This document shows, in pieces, positions 10,770 to 22,117 of a stretch of 64,000 nucleotides of DNA. The stretch is from Fennellomyces sp. T-0311 (Eukaryota; Mucoromycota; Mucoromycetes; Mucorales; Lichtheimiaceae), in contig JALLLT010000023.1 in assembly GCA_025266875.1 (NCBI GenBank), positions 558,001 through 622,000 of the forward strand, in the 5' to 3' direction. The notes below the pieces were generated by a model. That model saw only the letters and a program-made list of their open reading frames with translations, did not search any database and had not been told where the DNA came from. Each line of letters begins with the position of its first letter. Positions within the stretch are counted from its first letter, which is position 1. A program made the translations under genes and the position numbers.

Positions 10770-13700
10770 TTAGGCAACACAGATTCCACCCGAGAAAACG
10801 GCCATCATCACTACCCAAGTTACATGCATCGCTACGAGTAACAAGCTATGTGAAATACTCTCACTGTATATACAATACGCATCAGCAACGAAAATAACAG
10901 ATTAAAAGTGGCTTTTTTTTTTTTACTTGCCTCCAAAAGTCCAACATGGCTAGAAGAATGACCGGATAGAGTATGGATGGTGATGGCGCGTATGGATAAC
11001 AGGGATAAGTGCATGTTGCAATCTAAAGAGAAAACGCTCAATTCGCATTGTATTCGCCATCCACGTATTTTTTTTCCTTTTCTTACCTTTAATAATGCCG
11101 TCATCATCTTGACGCTACGCAAACCCATATCTCCTCTCACTATCACTTCAGGCGCAGGTATATCATCAGCTCGAATAAGAAGCTCCTGATCCTGAACCTG
11201 TGGATCCTTCTTTCTTCTTTTGCTGCCTGTGTCATCCTGTACGCTCTCTCTCTTTACCGTTTTTGATTCCACCTTGGCTTCCAATAATGAATCCATTTCG
11301 TCCCCTCCATCCTCCTCTGGTTTCAGGACTTCATCTTCTTCCGGCGCAAGTGCTTGAATTTTGCTCCCAATATCTAGCACCGAAGATTCATTCTTCATGA
11401 GTGTTGGAGAAAAATAGGCATCTGGTGCTCTCCATGATGGCCGTCTGGCTTTCTTGGCGTTGGAGGAGGTTGTTCCATTCCCATTACTACTTGATGGACT
11501 ACCAAATACTGATGATTCTTCCATATATCGAGGCATATTTCGAATTTGGTTCAGGATTTCTTCACACGAAGGTCGTTTCTCGGGATCTGTCGATAATAGC
11601 ATACGAATCAATAGCTTGAGTTCCGGAGGAATTTGTTCAGGTACATCCTGATCGCGCATCGCTTCTGCCAATGCTGGATCGACTGGGTTTTTCATGCCCT
11701 TGTATATATCAAATCGGTTTTTTGGAAACTCCACCCTAGACAAACGATGAGTATTGCTCAATATCTCGGATACATTTATACTTACTCTCGAAAAGCCAAG
11801 ATTTCTTCTTGTAACAGATCAATATCATCCACATTGGTATATGGTAGTTTCGTATAACATAGGTAGTATAGGACCATGCCAAGCGACCACATATCTGCCT
11901 TGGGTGAATATTCTTTCATGTGTCGTCCACGTGGATCCAATCGAACGTGTTCGGGTGCCATGAATTCGAGTGTACCCGTTGCACCTGTACGATCGCTATC
12001 CGGCACTCCTTCGAGATCTTCACATTCACCAAAGTCAGAAATAAGTACTCTAGGCCTAAAATAATCTACTTATGAGTATATATATAGAATGCTAATCTAT
12101 ACACAATGTCTCTCACATGCCACGAAAATCAAATGCACCGCGCCACTCGTTCGCCTGATCGTGCGAACGTTTCCGCTCGTCCCACTTTAGTAAGAGATTC
12201 GGGGGCTTCAAGTCGCGATGAACGATATTCTGTTGGTGCAAGTGTGCCAAACCTTCGACGATATCTAGGAATAATGACCAGATTTCAGGCATACTCAGCA
12301 GTCGTTTCTGAGTATGCGTGGATGGTGCAGAATCTTCAGTTTGTTGATGCTTTTCCAATTGGCGTCGGATACGTGCTCGTTTGCGTTCTTTGGCTGATTT
12401 TGGATCATTGGGCTTATTCGCTGGTTTTTCAGGAGGTCGTAGTATTTCTGGTTCCATATACTCTTCCAGATTTCCACCATTGGCACATTCCTTATGATAG
12501 TTGCTTTTAGGTGTGCAGATTCTAGTCGGTTTGTGGTATGCCGCTTACCATGAGTATAAACAAGCATGGAATTTCCGGTCCTTTTGTACAAGTTTTGTTA
12601 GTATTAAAATTCGTTACTGTCAAGAATTATCTTACCAAACGGTGTCAATCGGTTATACTCGAGCCATGCATGCTTATAATTGATGATATTCGGATGGCGC
12701 AGTCGTTCCAGCAAATGGACCTCGCGCAACATCTTTACGAGCCATGGATGGTTGTTTCCAACCGCGACCTTTTTGACAGCATACTTTCCCAGCTTGACTC
12801 CGTCAAGTTCATGCTACATAATAGTTGTCTTACTCAATCCACTTGCTTACTTAAAAAAATGGACCATGCTTACCTCGCATAGATACACGCTTCCTCTGAA
12901 TCCGCGTCCAAGCTTTTTCCGCTCCACAAAGAACTTTTCGTAGTATCCTTCGTTAAAGGCATTGGCGTTTAATCGCATGCCAGGTATGTCATCCTCACGG
13001 TTACTACGGCCTTGTGTTGTACGAGGGGATCTACCATATTGCGTTAAACGAGATTAGAAAGCGGCGATAAACAGGGTCATACTGTATTGGTGTGGTCGAA
13101 GCTAAAAGTCGAAAATAGTTTCGATCCATAAAATCTGGTTGGTTATCCTCTTTCGGGCTACTGCTTCGTCGTGAGAACGGTCGGTGGCAAAGAGGACATT
13201 TACCAGCTGAAGCCAACTATAAAAGATACAATTAAGTTTTTTCTCTTTTGCATCGCTCATAGCCAGTTATTTCTACCTGCATAGGTGAATGTGCATCATC
13301 ATCTGTATCGGAAGGCACGTGTTGACGCACGGTTACTATCCGACTTTCGCGATTATACAGCACCATCTGACCACTCACGTCGTTACGTCTATAAACATGG
13401 GCTTTAATATTCGTGGCTTTCACGCTTCAAATATAGGAAAGACGTACGATATAACGGTCCAGTCACGGTAGGGAACAATCTCAAAGGATGAAGGAGGTGG
13501 TGTAAGTGCCAATCCGTCTGAATTTTCAAATGGAGGAGCTGGTAACGCTGGTAATAGGCTTGATTCGGAATGTCCGGCAGAACGAGAACGTTGACGTCGC
13601 ATAACAGTAGGGAAATGGTTTGTCCAGAATCGATGGCGAGGACTGGTTGGTGAAGGCTCGTAGTCGCTAGGCAAGTAAGGGAGTGGAAGCGGGACCCGTG

Positions 13701-13776
13701 TAATCATGTCCGGTCGATTGACTCGTACTTCGGCCTCGCTGGACCGTCGGATGTTTCGGCGATCGTTTTCTTGCAT
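10770..13776 (-). CDS. iks1: IKS1-like serine/threonine kinase with C-terminal membrane segments
   Basis: Eleven exons (13448-13776, 13277-13388, 13083-13216, 12874-13030, 12636-12813, 12549-12580, 12117-12490, 11786-12055, 11087-11735, 10931-11022, 10770-10845) give 800 aa. The N-terminal region has VPYRDWTVISRNDVSG and a zinc-ribbon-like CPLCHRPF motif. The kinase domain has KLGRGFRGSVYLCE, YAVKKVAVG, HRDLKPPNLL (near 404), ISDFGECEDL and GTLEFMAPEH, with a charged insert before HRD. The C-terminus carries hydrophobic stretches (SILYPVILLAMLDFW; LLLVAMHVTWVVMMAVFSGG). This layout fits the poorly characterised fung­al IKS1 family. The last intron (10846-10930) uses a GC donor (GCAAGT); only this phase yields the hydrophobic tail. 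Confidence 0.88.
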
Positions 13777-14646
13777 AAGTTATAACGAAAAAGTGTGAAG
13801 TGCATAAAAGTGGTTGCGGGAATTGAAGAAAATATGTGCTGTCCAATTACTTTATATTTCTCACACCATTCGCACCATTCTTACGCTCCCAGTTAATTGG
13901 GGAAAGTCTGGAATCCAGTGTTTCAGCGTGGTACTTGCGGTGTCTATGCGGTGTGTAGCTACTATATTAATAATAGTCTACGGCAAGGCTATTAATGGGA
14001 CTCAACGACACAGGTTGTTGTACGTGCATTTTCGAGAACAATTGTCCAAGTGACAATAAAGTGAAAAGCTACGTATGAACAGGTCTTACGTGTGGTAGCA
14101 GATTATGATAGCTTGTTATGCTGTTCGAAGGCAATTGTTGACATGAAAGGATATAGTTGCCAAGCAGGTTTCTCTATAGCAACAAGTGACTGTGTAACCA
14201 TGTCCATGGCAGCGAAGCAAATATAGATTGTATTCGAGACAACAATCAGAGCACATTTAATTCCCTTAGAGATGTCAGTACTCCACAATGTGTGGTTACA
14301 AAACATATTGCCTGAGCCGGATGTTTGGATCGGTTCTCATAGACCGTGGGTATCATTGACACAATAGGCAAGAAAGAAGGTTTGCACGGCTGCTATGTGC
14401 CCAAACACTTACAATTGCACTGCAACCAAATTAAAAACCTCGTGACACATGGGCGGCCCATTCACACAATGTCAACTTCTTGAACAATTCGACATGGCAC
14501 GCCCATCAATAAGCTTTTGCGAATATGACATGATTTTTCACGAGCGGAAGCCGTCGTGACGTCTCAGATCAACCCCCGCTCGTTGTTTTTTTACAAGTCT
14601 TGTTTTCGCCGCACCGACCCTTACTTTTTTCTTATTCTATAACACA
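13777..14646. other. intergenic region between divergent IKS1-like and COX7A-like genes
   Basis: 870 bp without a supported gene; promoters for both neighbours are expected here. Nothing specific recognised. Confidence 0.5.
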
Positions 14647-14998
14647 ATGTCTCTCGTCAACAGACCCAACACCATCATTGCCAAGCAGCGTTACTTCCAG
14701 GTAACGTGTCGTTATTTTCAGAAATCATTGAATATTTTTTTGTGATTGTGCACATTCTGATAAGCGTGTTTTATTTTGGTCACCATTAGGCTCCCTCCAA
14801 CACGCTCTTGTTCCTTCGTGGTCCCAGAGACAAGTTCTTCGTCTACACCACCTTCCTTGTCCTCGGTACCGGTGTTGTCGGCTCCCTCTGGGGTGCTGTC
14901 AGAATGGCACGCGTATGTTATTTTTATTCTCTGTGTGCGAGAAACAGGAGCGTATAAGGCTAATCCCCGATCGTTTTGTGTATTAGGGCGACAAATAA
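14647..14998 (+). CDS. cytochrome c oxidase subunit 7A-like small protein
   Basis: Three exons (14647-14700, 14790-14912, 14987-14998) give 62 aa. The start MSLVNRPNTIIAKQRYFQ, the block LFLRGPRDKFFVY and a single membrane span (TTFLVLGTGVVGSLWGAV) followed by a short basic tail fit the single-span COX VIIa family of complex IV in the inner mitochondrial membrane. The last exon holds only three codons plus the stop. Assignment rests on layout and short motifs, so a different small inner-membrane protein cannot be excluded. Confidence 0.65.
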
Positions 14999-15762
14999 GC
15001 GATGTTTAGAAGGAAAAAAAAGGAACCGCAGCTCTTGTCACTACAGCAGCAACATAATGGCAAATGGTTGCCCCCCTTTTTTTTGTTTAGAGAGAATATA
15101 GATTGCGAGAGTCTATTAAATACTCCTTTTTGTTACTTTTCGCATTATTATTTCACTGATTTGGTAAACGGGCGTTTTCATTGGATGTGGATGGTGTGAC
15201 GTAAGCTCCATATGTTTTGGTCGTTGGCAACCGGCTTGCTCCCGTTCATTACCAAATCCTAATTATAAAAAAGAGGTGATGATTGTAGTCATTGGGCATA
15301 ATGGATCACGCAATGCATAATGATGGGAGCTGATTGTTGTCATTATGATGAATTTGCATAATGATGGCTGGATTTAGGTTTCAAAGTGCGATCGTTCGAC
15401 TTGCGTTCATCCTTTGCAACGGTTCGACTTATAGAAGTTAAAAAGGCATACTTGGAAACACAGCATTTCCATTGACGCCCAGAAAAGGAACAGCGTTGAC
15501 GACAAGGTTCGGTAAAAGGTAAAATAAAAAAAAGGGAGCTTTTGCTTGTTCCCTTTGGGCGCGGACTGTGGTGGCTAACTGGCTGCATATAATCGATCCA
15601 CAGGAGCCTTTTTTTTTACTTGGTGAAAACGCACAGACAACAACAAACAAAGAGTCGACTGTTGGGCCCGTTGTTCGAACGGAAAAAAAAAAAAAAAGAG
15701 AGAAACGAAATCAGCCAAAGCGATTGTTCAAAGACACGATTGAAACTCCTCTTCCTAATGCG
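14999..15762. other. spacer upstream of the Cdh1-like gene
   Basis: 764 bp with poly-A/T runs. An open frame joins the Cdh1-like frame from 15568, but its sequence there is low-complexity 5' UTR-like. Probable promoter and leader of the downstream gene. Confidence 0.5.
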
Positions 15763-17559
15763 ATGAGCAGCACCTACAAGTCCAAGTTACGGTCGGCGTC
15801 CAGAGCCAAGCTTGAGGAAGCGCGGACGAGAGATGAGCAGTTGGAAGACAATGAAGTGGGGACGTCGACGGATGGGTTGAACGCATCGGATCAGGCGGCC
15901 GATGATCCGACGTTACTGCCCAGCCCACGCACTCCTCCTATAACAGATTTAGGCGAGACTCCCGAATATCCCGATCTCGACGCCTTCTTTCCCCCTTCAC
16001 CTTATGGCCGACGACGACACCAGATCTATGGCGACAGATTTATACCCTTACGCGATGAACACAACTTTGTACGAGACTACCATTTGCTGGATTCGCCCAG
16101 CTCAGGGACACGCAATCCTTATGCAGACCCAGAATATCATTCCGAAACACGTGAGTTCGTGTATTTGTGGCTAGTGTATGGGTGTAGACTCATGTGCAAT
16201 GGATGTGTAGGCCACCGACAACGCCGAATGAGCGCGTTTTTTCGTGCGGAAATCATGGGCGATCCGTCGGCAGCAGACGAATACACCATGCCGGAATCCG
16301 CGCGGTCGCCCCGCCGCGTCTTCCATTACAGCAACTCAAACACCCCTAGACGGTCCCCCTCTCCCACCATCGAATCCCCGCACGGGCCCAGATACCAGAC
16401 CTCTCGATTCGGCGATGCAGGCCTTCGCATACTCTCCGCTCCTCACCGTCCTGCCCGGCACATTAGCCGGACGGCCATCAAAATCCTCGACGCGCCCGAG
16501 CTGCAGGTAAGTTTTAGTAGATCAGGTCTTGGCGCCAATGCTACGGAGTGACTGATCCAAGGCGGTTAGGACGACTTTTACCTAAACCTGGTGGACTGGG
16601 GTAATAACGATTGCTTGGCGGTCGGGCTGGGGTCCTGTGTGTATCTTTGGAATGCCAACACAAGCAGAGTCACCAAGCTGTGCGATTTTGTCAACGACGC
16701 CGTGTCATCCGTCAGCTGGGCCCAGCAAGGCTCGTCCCTGGCAATAGGAACGAACAAGGGCACCGTCCTGCTCTGGGACACTGAGACGTCGAGGCGGCTC
16801 CGCGCATGGAACGGTCATACATCACGCACAGGTACATGACGTCGATGGAAGGGGGAAACGAGAGCGTGTTTGTGCTCACCCATAGCTCTAGGTGCGCTTG
16901 CATGGAACTCGAATATTCTGACATCGGGCAGCCGAGATCACAAAATATTCCATCACGACGTGCGATCCCAGGGCCAGTACTTTCGAGAACTGAACGAGCA
17001 CGTCCAGGAAGTCTGCGGGCTCAAATGGAACGATGAAGGCACAATGCTTGCGTCGGGAGGCAACGACAACAACTTGCTGATATGGGGCTCTCATCAGAGC
17101 AATCTCCTCTGGAAATTTAGAGACCACACAGCCGCCGTCAAGGCCATCGGCTGGAGCCCGCACACCCGCGGCATGCTTGCGTCGGGCGGCGGAACTGCAG
17201 ACAAGACCATCAAGTTTTGGAACGCCATCTCGGGTGCGGCCATCTCGTCGCACGATACTGGCTCGCAGGTGTGCAATGTGGCCTGGTCCAAGAAGACCAA
17301 CGAGATCGTTTCGACGCACGGCTACGCTTCAAACTCGGACAGCTCGTCCAATCAGGTCATTGTCTGGAAGGCCAACAACATGCAGCGCGTAGCAACGCTC
17401 TCGGGCCACTCGAGCCGTGTCCTCTACATGTCACTGAGTCATGATGGCAGCACGGTCGTCACGGGCGCCGGCGATGAGACGCTGCGTTTCTGGGACGTGT
17501 TCTCCACGGCAGAGGTGATTCGACGCGAACCTGAGGATCGACGCGAATGTCTTCGGTAG
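15763..17559 (+). CDS. cdh1: APC/C activator Cdh1/fizzy-related, WD40 protein
   Basis: Four exons (15763-16150, 16211-16506, 16570-16831, 16892-17559) give 537 aa. The C-box GDRFIPLR lies at residues 90-97, followed by PHRPARHISRTAIK and the family signature ILDAPELQDDFYLNLVDW, then seven WD40 repeats (CVYLWNANTSRV, GTVLLWDTET, GGNDNNLLIWG, GDETLRFWDV). Cdh1/Fzr recruits substrates to the anaphase-promoting complex in late mitosis and G1. The start at 15763 is the first ATG giving the N-terminal SKLRSASRAK block. This reading ends in ECLR rather than the usual C-terminal Ile-Arg. An alternative splice (17556-17679) gives a tail with LSLFSVRN and stops at 17791. The first intron is 60 nt and in frame, so retention would not break the protein. 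Confidence 0.92.
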
Positions 17560-17908
17560 AAACCCACCGCCCTTTTTCCCTCCCACTTCCCCGCATCCAT
17601 TTTATTTCATCACGCAATCACAACTCCCCCAGCACACATCCTCAATGATACCACTTTTTTTTTCTCTCTTTGTGTATAGCAAGCTCCCTTCTCTCTCCCT
17701 CTTCAGTGTACGCAATTCCAAAAAAGAAAAAACAATGCAAACCGAAATTTTCAAAGGCATAAACGGCGCCTGCCCCATGTTTTATTTTTAGACGCTGTCC
17801 AAACTTGGCAAGTGTATCTTGCCGCTTTTTAAAGTCGGAACAGGCTGCGAGCCATGGTGCCAGATCTTGGCAACTCTTTTTCTTCCTTCTTACCACCAAA
17901 ACAACAGC
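17560..17908. other. short spacer, possible alternative last exon of Cdh1 and promoter of next gene
   Basis: Pyrimidine-rich stretch. A GTAGAA donor at 17556 and a TGTGTATAG acceptor at 17679 could add a last exon (17680-17791) to the Cdh1-like gene. It should also contain the promoter for the gene starting at 17909. Confidence 0.35.
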
Positions 17909-18820
17909 ATGTACGATACCCACCCTGATCCCTACGCCGGCCAATACCCCAAACCTCCCCCGCCGCCCGAGTCCCTCTCGACCGCGACCCCAGGCTCGAC
18001 GTACTACCCACAACAGCAATACTTCCCCGAACAGCAGGCATGGTCCGATTACCGCCAGCCATCCCACCAGGAGTACCACCAGCCTGCCACTCAGGAATAC
18101 CACAGACCTTCGCACGACTTCCAGTACCACACACCCGCACCGCAAGACTACCAGCGCCCATCCCAGGATTACCAACAGCCATCCACACAGAATTACCATC
18201 CAACACCCGCCTCACAAGACTACTACCACCGCCAATCCTACGACCCAGCCACATACTATCCACACCCAAACACAAACTATTACACAGAAGAACTGGATGC
18301 ACCCTCCTCACCCAACACACCCATCATCCCCAAACCCGAGACGACCCCGCCCAAAGACGAAGAAGAAGAGCCCAAGCCAAAGAAGAAGGCCGGAGGATGG
18401 TTCAAAAAGGCCAAGGTGGAATCAACCCCTCCGCCTCCACCAGCAGCGCCACAGCCGGCACCTGAGGATGAAAAGCCAACCTATGCTCCGCCCAACGATC
18501 CCGAGCGTGCTGGCGGTGGTTTCAACTGCTGCTGCTACAATCCAGAGATGACGTGCTGCAATTTCTTCTGTATGTTGATCGCGATCGGCTTCCTGGCAGG
18601 TGGTATTGCGCTTATGGTGGCTTCCAAGATAGTAAACGATCGTTGCAATAACGAATGTGGCGGAAGTGCGGAAGAGACGCTGAGCAATTGTACCGTTCTG
18701 TGCAACACAGTGCTACACAAGGCACTGTTATACGGTGGCGCCGCTGTGACAGGTCTCGCCGGGCTGGCTGTCGTATGGAGGTTGGTGATGTGTTGCTGTG
18801 CTGGATTCTCAAGGAAGTAG
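17909..18820 (+). CDS. Tyr/Pro/Gln-rich protein with Cys-rich C-terminal membrane segments
   Basis: Single exon, 303 aa, family not recognised. Residues 1-150 are Pro/Gln/Tyr-rich with irregular repeats built on QDY/QEY plus RPS or QPS (for example QEYHQPATQEYHRPS). A charged Lys/Glu region follows (PKPKKKAGGWFKKAK). The C-terminal 100 residues contain CCCYNPEMTCCNFFC, a hydrophobic helix (MLIAIGFLAGGIALMVAS), a loop with four Cys, a second helix (ALLYGGAAVTGLAGLAVVWRLV) and MCCCAGF. The layout suggests a membrane hairpin with a disordered N-terminus; the CC/CCC runs are candidate palmitoylation sites (inference). An upstream in-frame ATG at 17819 would add 30 unremarkable residues. Confidence 0.7.
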   Translation: MYDTHPDPYAGQYPKPPPPPESLSTATPGSTYYPQQQYFPEQQAWSDYRQPSHQEYHQPATQEYHRPSHDFQYHTPAPQDYQRPSQDYQQPSTQNYHPTPASQDYYHRQSYDPATYYPHPNTNYYTEELDAPSSPNTPIIPKPETTPPKDEEEEPKPKKKAGGWFKKAKVESTPPPPPAAPQPAPEDEKPTYAPPNDPERAGGGFNCCCYNPEMTCCNFFCMLIAIGFLAGGIALMVASKIVNDRCNNECGGSAEETLSNCTVLCNTVLHKALLYGGAAVTGLAGLAVVWRLVMCCCAGFSRK

Positions 18821-20215
18821 CAGCAGTTTGTACCATATTATTATATAATAAACAATAAAGAATTTGAATTAAAAACCAGAAAGTCTAAACAAAACAATCC
18901 AAATTTAGCATAGTTTAGGCTTGGTGGTAAGCTAATCCGGCCGATGACATATTTAGTACCATGTTCTATTCTTTGGCTGATCATGTTACTGATTTGCCCA
19001 CGTCTGTTTTATAGTTGTGTCACTCAAAAGCAACCTGTATAGCGCCATCCTTGCCGAAGAGGCTGTGTATGCCTCGGCTTTGTTTTTTCATGGTATGGCA
19101 TCATAGCAGTGTAACTCTCTTATCGATGAGCGCCATCTAGTGCCACTTCACACTCTCTCGAAGTCCTATGTTCCCAACACATTATCGTAGCTTGGAAAGC
19201 AGTTGCAGCTACGACCACCTTAACAGCAATATTTGTTATGAGTATAACCCCTATGTGGCTCAAGTATTAATAGTCGATCCGCTCACCGGATCAAAATGTT
19301 TATTCCGTTTCTGTTTTTAGACGTGTTCATCACAAGCGCCAAATTTAATAATTCAAGAAAATGGTCGCAAATCGACGCTCTCCTAACTATGTTACAATGA
19401 CTTTCACCTGTAGAACACTTTGACGCACACAATTACTATGAGTGACTATAGGGAGGTCAATGCTTGAGGTACTTGATGGCTGTACGCACTACAACTAAGA
19501 GTTCCTAAGAACGCCATTCAATAGAATCATCCAACTGTCGCCATCAGCATGCAAGTATCAAAAATCTTCATTATGGTAATTGCCCCTGCCAGCCTACACC
19601 CTACATATGTGAAGCATTGTCTATCGAACTTGAATTCGGACCCGATAGTACCACGGCACCGTGGCTGCATGATACCAATGCAGAATCATTTTTCTCGTCC
19701 CGATGCTTTCAAAAGTATGATAATCGGGAACTACGTTGCAAACTAGCAAGACAACAACTACTGTTAATGCAACTGAAGAACGAATTGAGTCTGTATTCCC
19801 AGTGGCTCCTGATAAAACAAAGGTAAAGGAGCCACTGTCAAGCGTGCTCCAACTTTGACTTTAGTGTCAGAACCTGGAAAGGGCTTTGTAGTGCGGACGC
19901 GATCGCGTAATATTAGAGACACGTATCGCCCTACCGTAGTATCAACGACTTCAGATCTACTTGGCTGCTCTATAATATAATCATACGCACGTCCAGTATC
20001 CAAGCTCTTTAACACGGTGTATGATCATAAGATAAAAAAATGCCTACAGAAGCTCAAAACGTCTTGCGATGGATCCACTCTATGTGATACACATTAGCCT
20101 GAAAAGCTGCTCGATAGTAAAATAACGGTTTGGTGCTTTAAGTATAGGAGAAACATATATTAATAAATTTACAGAAAAAATGCCAATGGATTGAATGCAG
20201 TTGTATGAGGTATAT
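18821..20215. other. AT-rich spacer between convergent genes
   Basis: 1.4 kb without a gene I can support. A short open frame (19764-20015, minus) has no recognised family. It contains one strong hairpin, listed separately. Confidence 0.5.
19800..19837. repeat. 11-bp perfect inverted repeat (hairpin)
   Basis: CAGTGGCTCCT is followed 16 bases later by its exact reverse complement AGGAGCCACTG. It could be a relic of a mobile element end or a structured non-coding site; no function can be assigned. Confidence 0.5.
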
Positions 20216-21305
20216 CTAATTTTTATCTTTCTTGCTCTTCTTCTCTTTTTTCTCTTTTTTCTTTTTCTTTTCGTTACTGGAGTCGTCACTGTCCTTGCTC
20301 TTTTTCTTCTTCTCTTTCTTTTCCTTCTTTTCCTTTTTCTTTTCCGCCTTGGAACGATCATCATCCTTGCTCTTCTTTTTCTTCTTCTTTTCCACGGCAC
20401 CATCATCCTTTTCGCGTTTTCTCTTGACGCTGACTTCTCCATCGTTTCGTTTCTCATGATGGGCAAGATAATCCTGCATCACACGAGCATATTTTCCTGT
20501 TTGCTCAACCAGGCCAAGACCACCCTTGCGTGCTGTACGCCCTTCACATGCAGCAAATAATTCCGCATCCGTCATTTTGATCGAATAATCCTTTCCATCG
20601 TCATCACTGTCGTCCTCGCTGGTAGAAGAGGGTGAGGTGGACTTGGGCGTCGATTCATTCGACCTGTCAAAATTTTTGTTGTCAGCAAAAGTGATGTCTT
20701 TCATTAAGTGGTTTCTATGGTCACTTACGGCTGCAACACTGACGAACTCTTGACAAATCCGCTGTATAATGAGGAACGAGCGACGGTTTGTGCCATGCTG
20801 GAATGAATCGTCTTTACTGAATCCATCAAGTTGGCTTGATCTGCCATGTCCGACATGGACGATGCTGGAGACGATTCCTTTGCTTTAGCTGCTGGGCGAT
20901 AGGTGCTAAGAATACCGGTTTCCGATTTACGATTGTCGCTTTTTTTCTTGGTTGCTACTCGGATCTAGATCATGGTTGAGTCACTCATTCAGCTCCCCCT
21001 TTCCCGAAAACATACCTCGTTCTCTTCTTTCTCCACAGTAACAGAACTAGCACTCTTATTATACAGGTGATCCCACCAGGCAAAGTCCCATTGTTGCTGG
21101 TTCTTGCCAACGCCCTTAGTGTCGTTCTTCACTTTGACGGTGATATGTTTGGCATTACCGTGCTTCTCTTTGCCTAAACCCTCGCCGCTAATTATAAACG
21201 GTTATGTAAAACAAGCAGAGGGAGATCGTGGAAATATATACGCTACGTTTTCCAACCGAATTTCTCGAGCTGTGTTTTGGCAAAGGAATCGTCCCACTTG
21301 TCCAT
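20216..21305 (-). CDS. gpatch4: G-patch domain protein 4 (GPATCH4-like)
   Basis: Four exons (21247-21305, 21016-21187, 20729-20964, 20216-20663) give 304 aa. The N-terminus LEKFGWKTGEGLGKEKHG is a G-patch, followed by VKVKNDTKGVGKNQQQWDF and WWDHLYNKSASSV, the block that marks GPATCH4 rather than PINX1. The middle contains DAELFAACEGRTARKG and the last 80 residues are an almost pure Lys/Glu/Asp tract (KEKKEKKEKKKK), as in nucleolar relatives. G-patch proteins activate DEAH helicases; GPATCH4 is nucleolar and linked to rRNA modification. Its start lies 62 bp downstream of the LSM12 stop on the same strand. Confidence 0.88.
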
Positions 21306-21367
21306 GAAAATAAGAGCGTAAAAAAAAAAGAGAGAGAGAAAGGGACGTGGCTTATTTTCAACACATT

Positions 21368-22117
21368 TCAATTTATTTGTTTCTTTCCAACCGTTTTCGT
21401 TCGCCTTCCAACTATACCAGAGCCGCTTAGTCCACGATCCACACGTTGGCTATCGAAACGTACCACTTTCTTTACACGCGCCAAGGAGGCAGCGGATGAA
21501 GCATTGGCTTTGCAGTTATCGATCCCGTAAGGAGGTTCAATAAGCACTTCATCCAGAACGACGATGGTATCATTTGACCAACGGCATGGTAATCTAACAA
21601 ATAAAGTTAGAGGCTAGAGCTGCGTTTGGCAGGCAAAGCGAGTTACGTTTTGCTTAATGCGTCAAAGATGTCCTGTGCTTCCTTGGTAACACCGACGCCC
21701 ATCTTGGCTACCCGTTGGCGCATATTCTTGACACCACTGGATTCGCGCTGTTCCAATCGGTCCACATGGACATAGTTGATAGGTAAATAATCCGCAATGC
21801 CCTCTTCGTTCGAAAGCACTTCTTTGATGTGTGATACTTTGATGATACGGAACGCAAGCCCCTTTCGCGAGTGTTGGCTGTTGGGCGAGCACTGTAAAGT
21901 AGCAAGTCAAGGATAAGACACTTTCTTTTAAGCAGTAAAAAAATAAGCACGTTGGAGTAATAAAAAGGATATCTAGTGCAAGGCAATTCGTCATGCGATC
22001 GTACGTATAGATGCGCCCTTGGATCTCTTCATTCGAAGCAGTCTTAATCTTGATTTGTCGACCGACAAGCCATTCCATTGTTTTCTTTGGCGTCTTTTGA
22101 CGCGTGGTGCTTTCCAT
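21368..22117 (-). CDS. lsm12: LSM12 homologue (Lsm plus anticodon-binding-like AD domain)
   Basis: Three exons (21973-22117, 21647-21893, 21368-21593) give 205 aa. The N-terminal Lsm part reads LVGRQIKIKTASNEEIQGR and IYTYDRMTNCLAL, joining to ECSPNSQHSRKGLAFRIIK; the C-terminal AD domain has RQRVAKMGVGVTKEAQDIFDAL, CRWSNDTIVVLDEVLIEPPY and NCKANASSAASLARVKKVV, all characteristic of LSM12, a cytoplasmic RNA-associated partner of ataxin-2/Pbp1. The first intron (21894-21972, 79 nt) begins ATATCCTTTTT, contains TTATCCTTGAC, and ends TTTAC: a U12-type AT-AC intron. No GT-AG pair in this stretch joins the two conserved blocks in frame. The second intron is a normal 53-nt GT-AG intron. Confidence 0.92.

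Noticed and set aside
20219..20460. Long plus-strand frames rich in Phe and Leu
   Set aside because: Antisense shadow of the Lys/Glu tail of GPATCH4.
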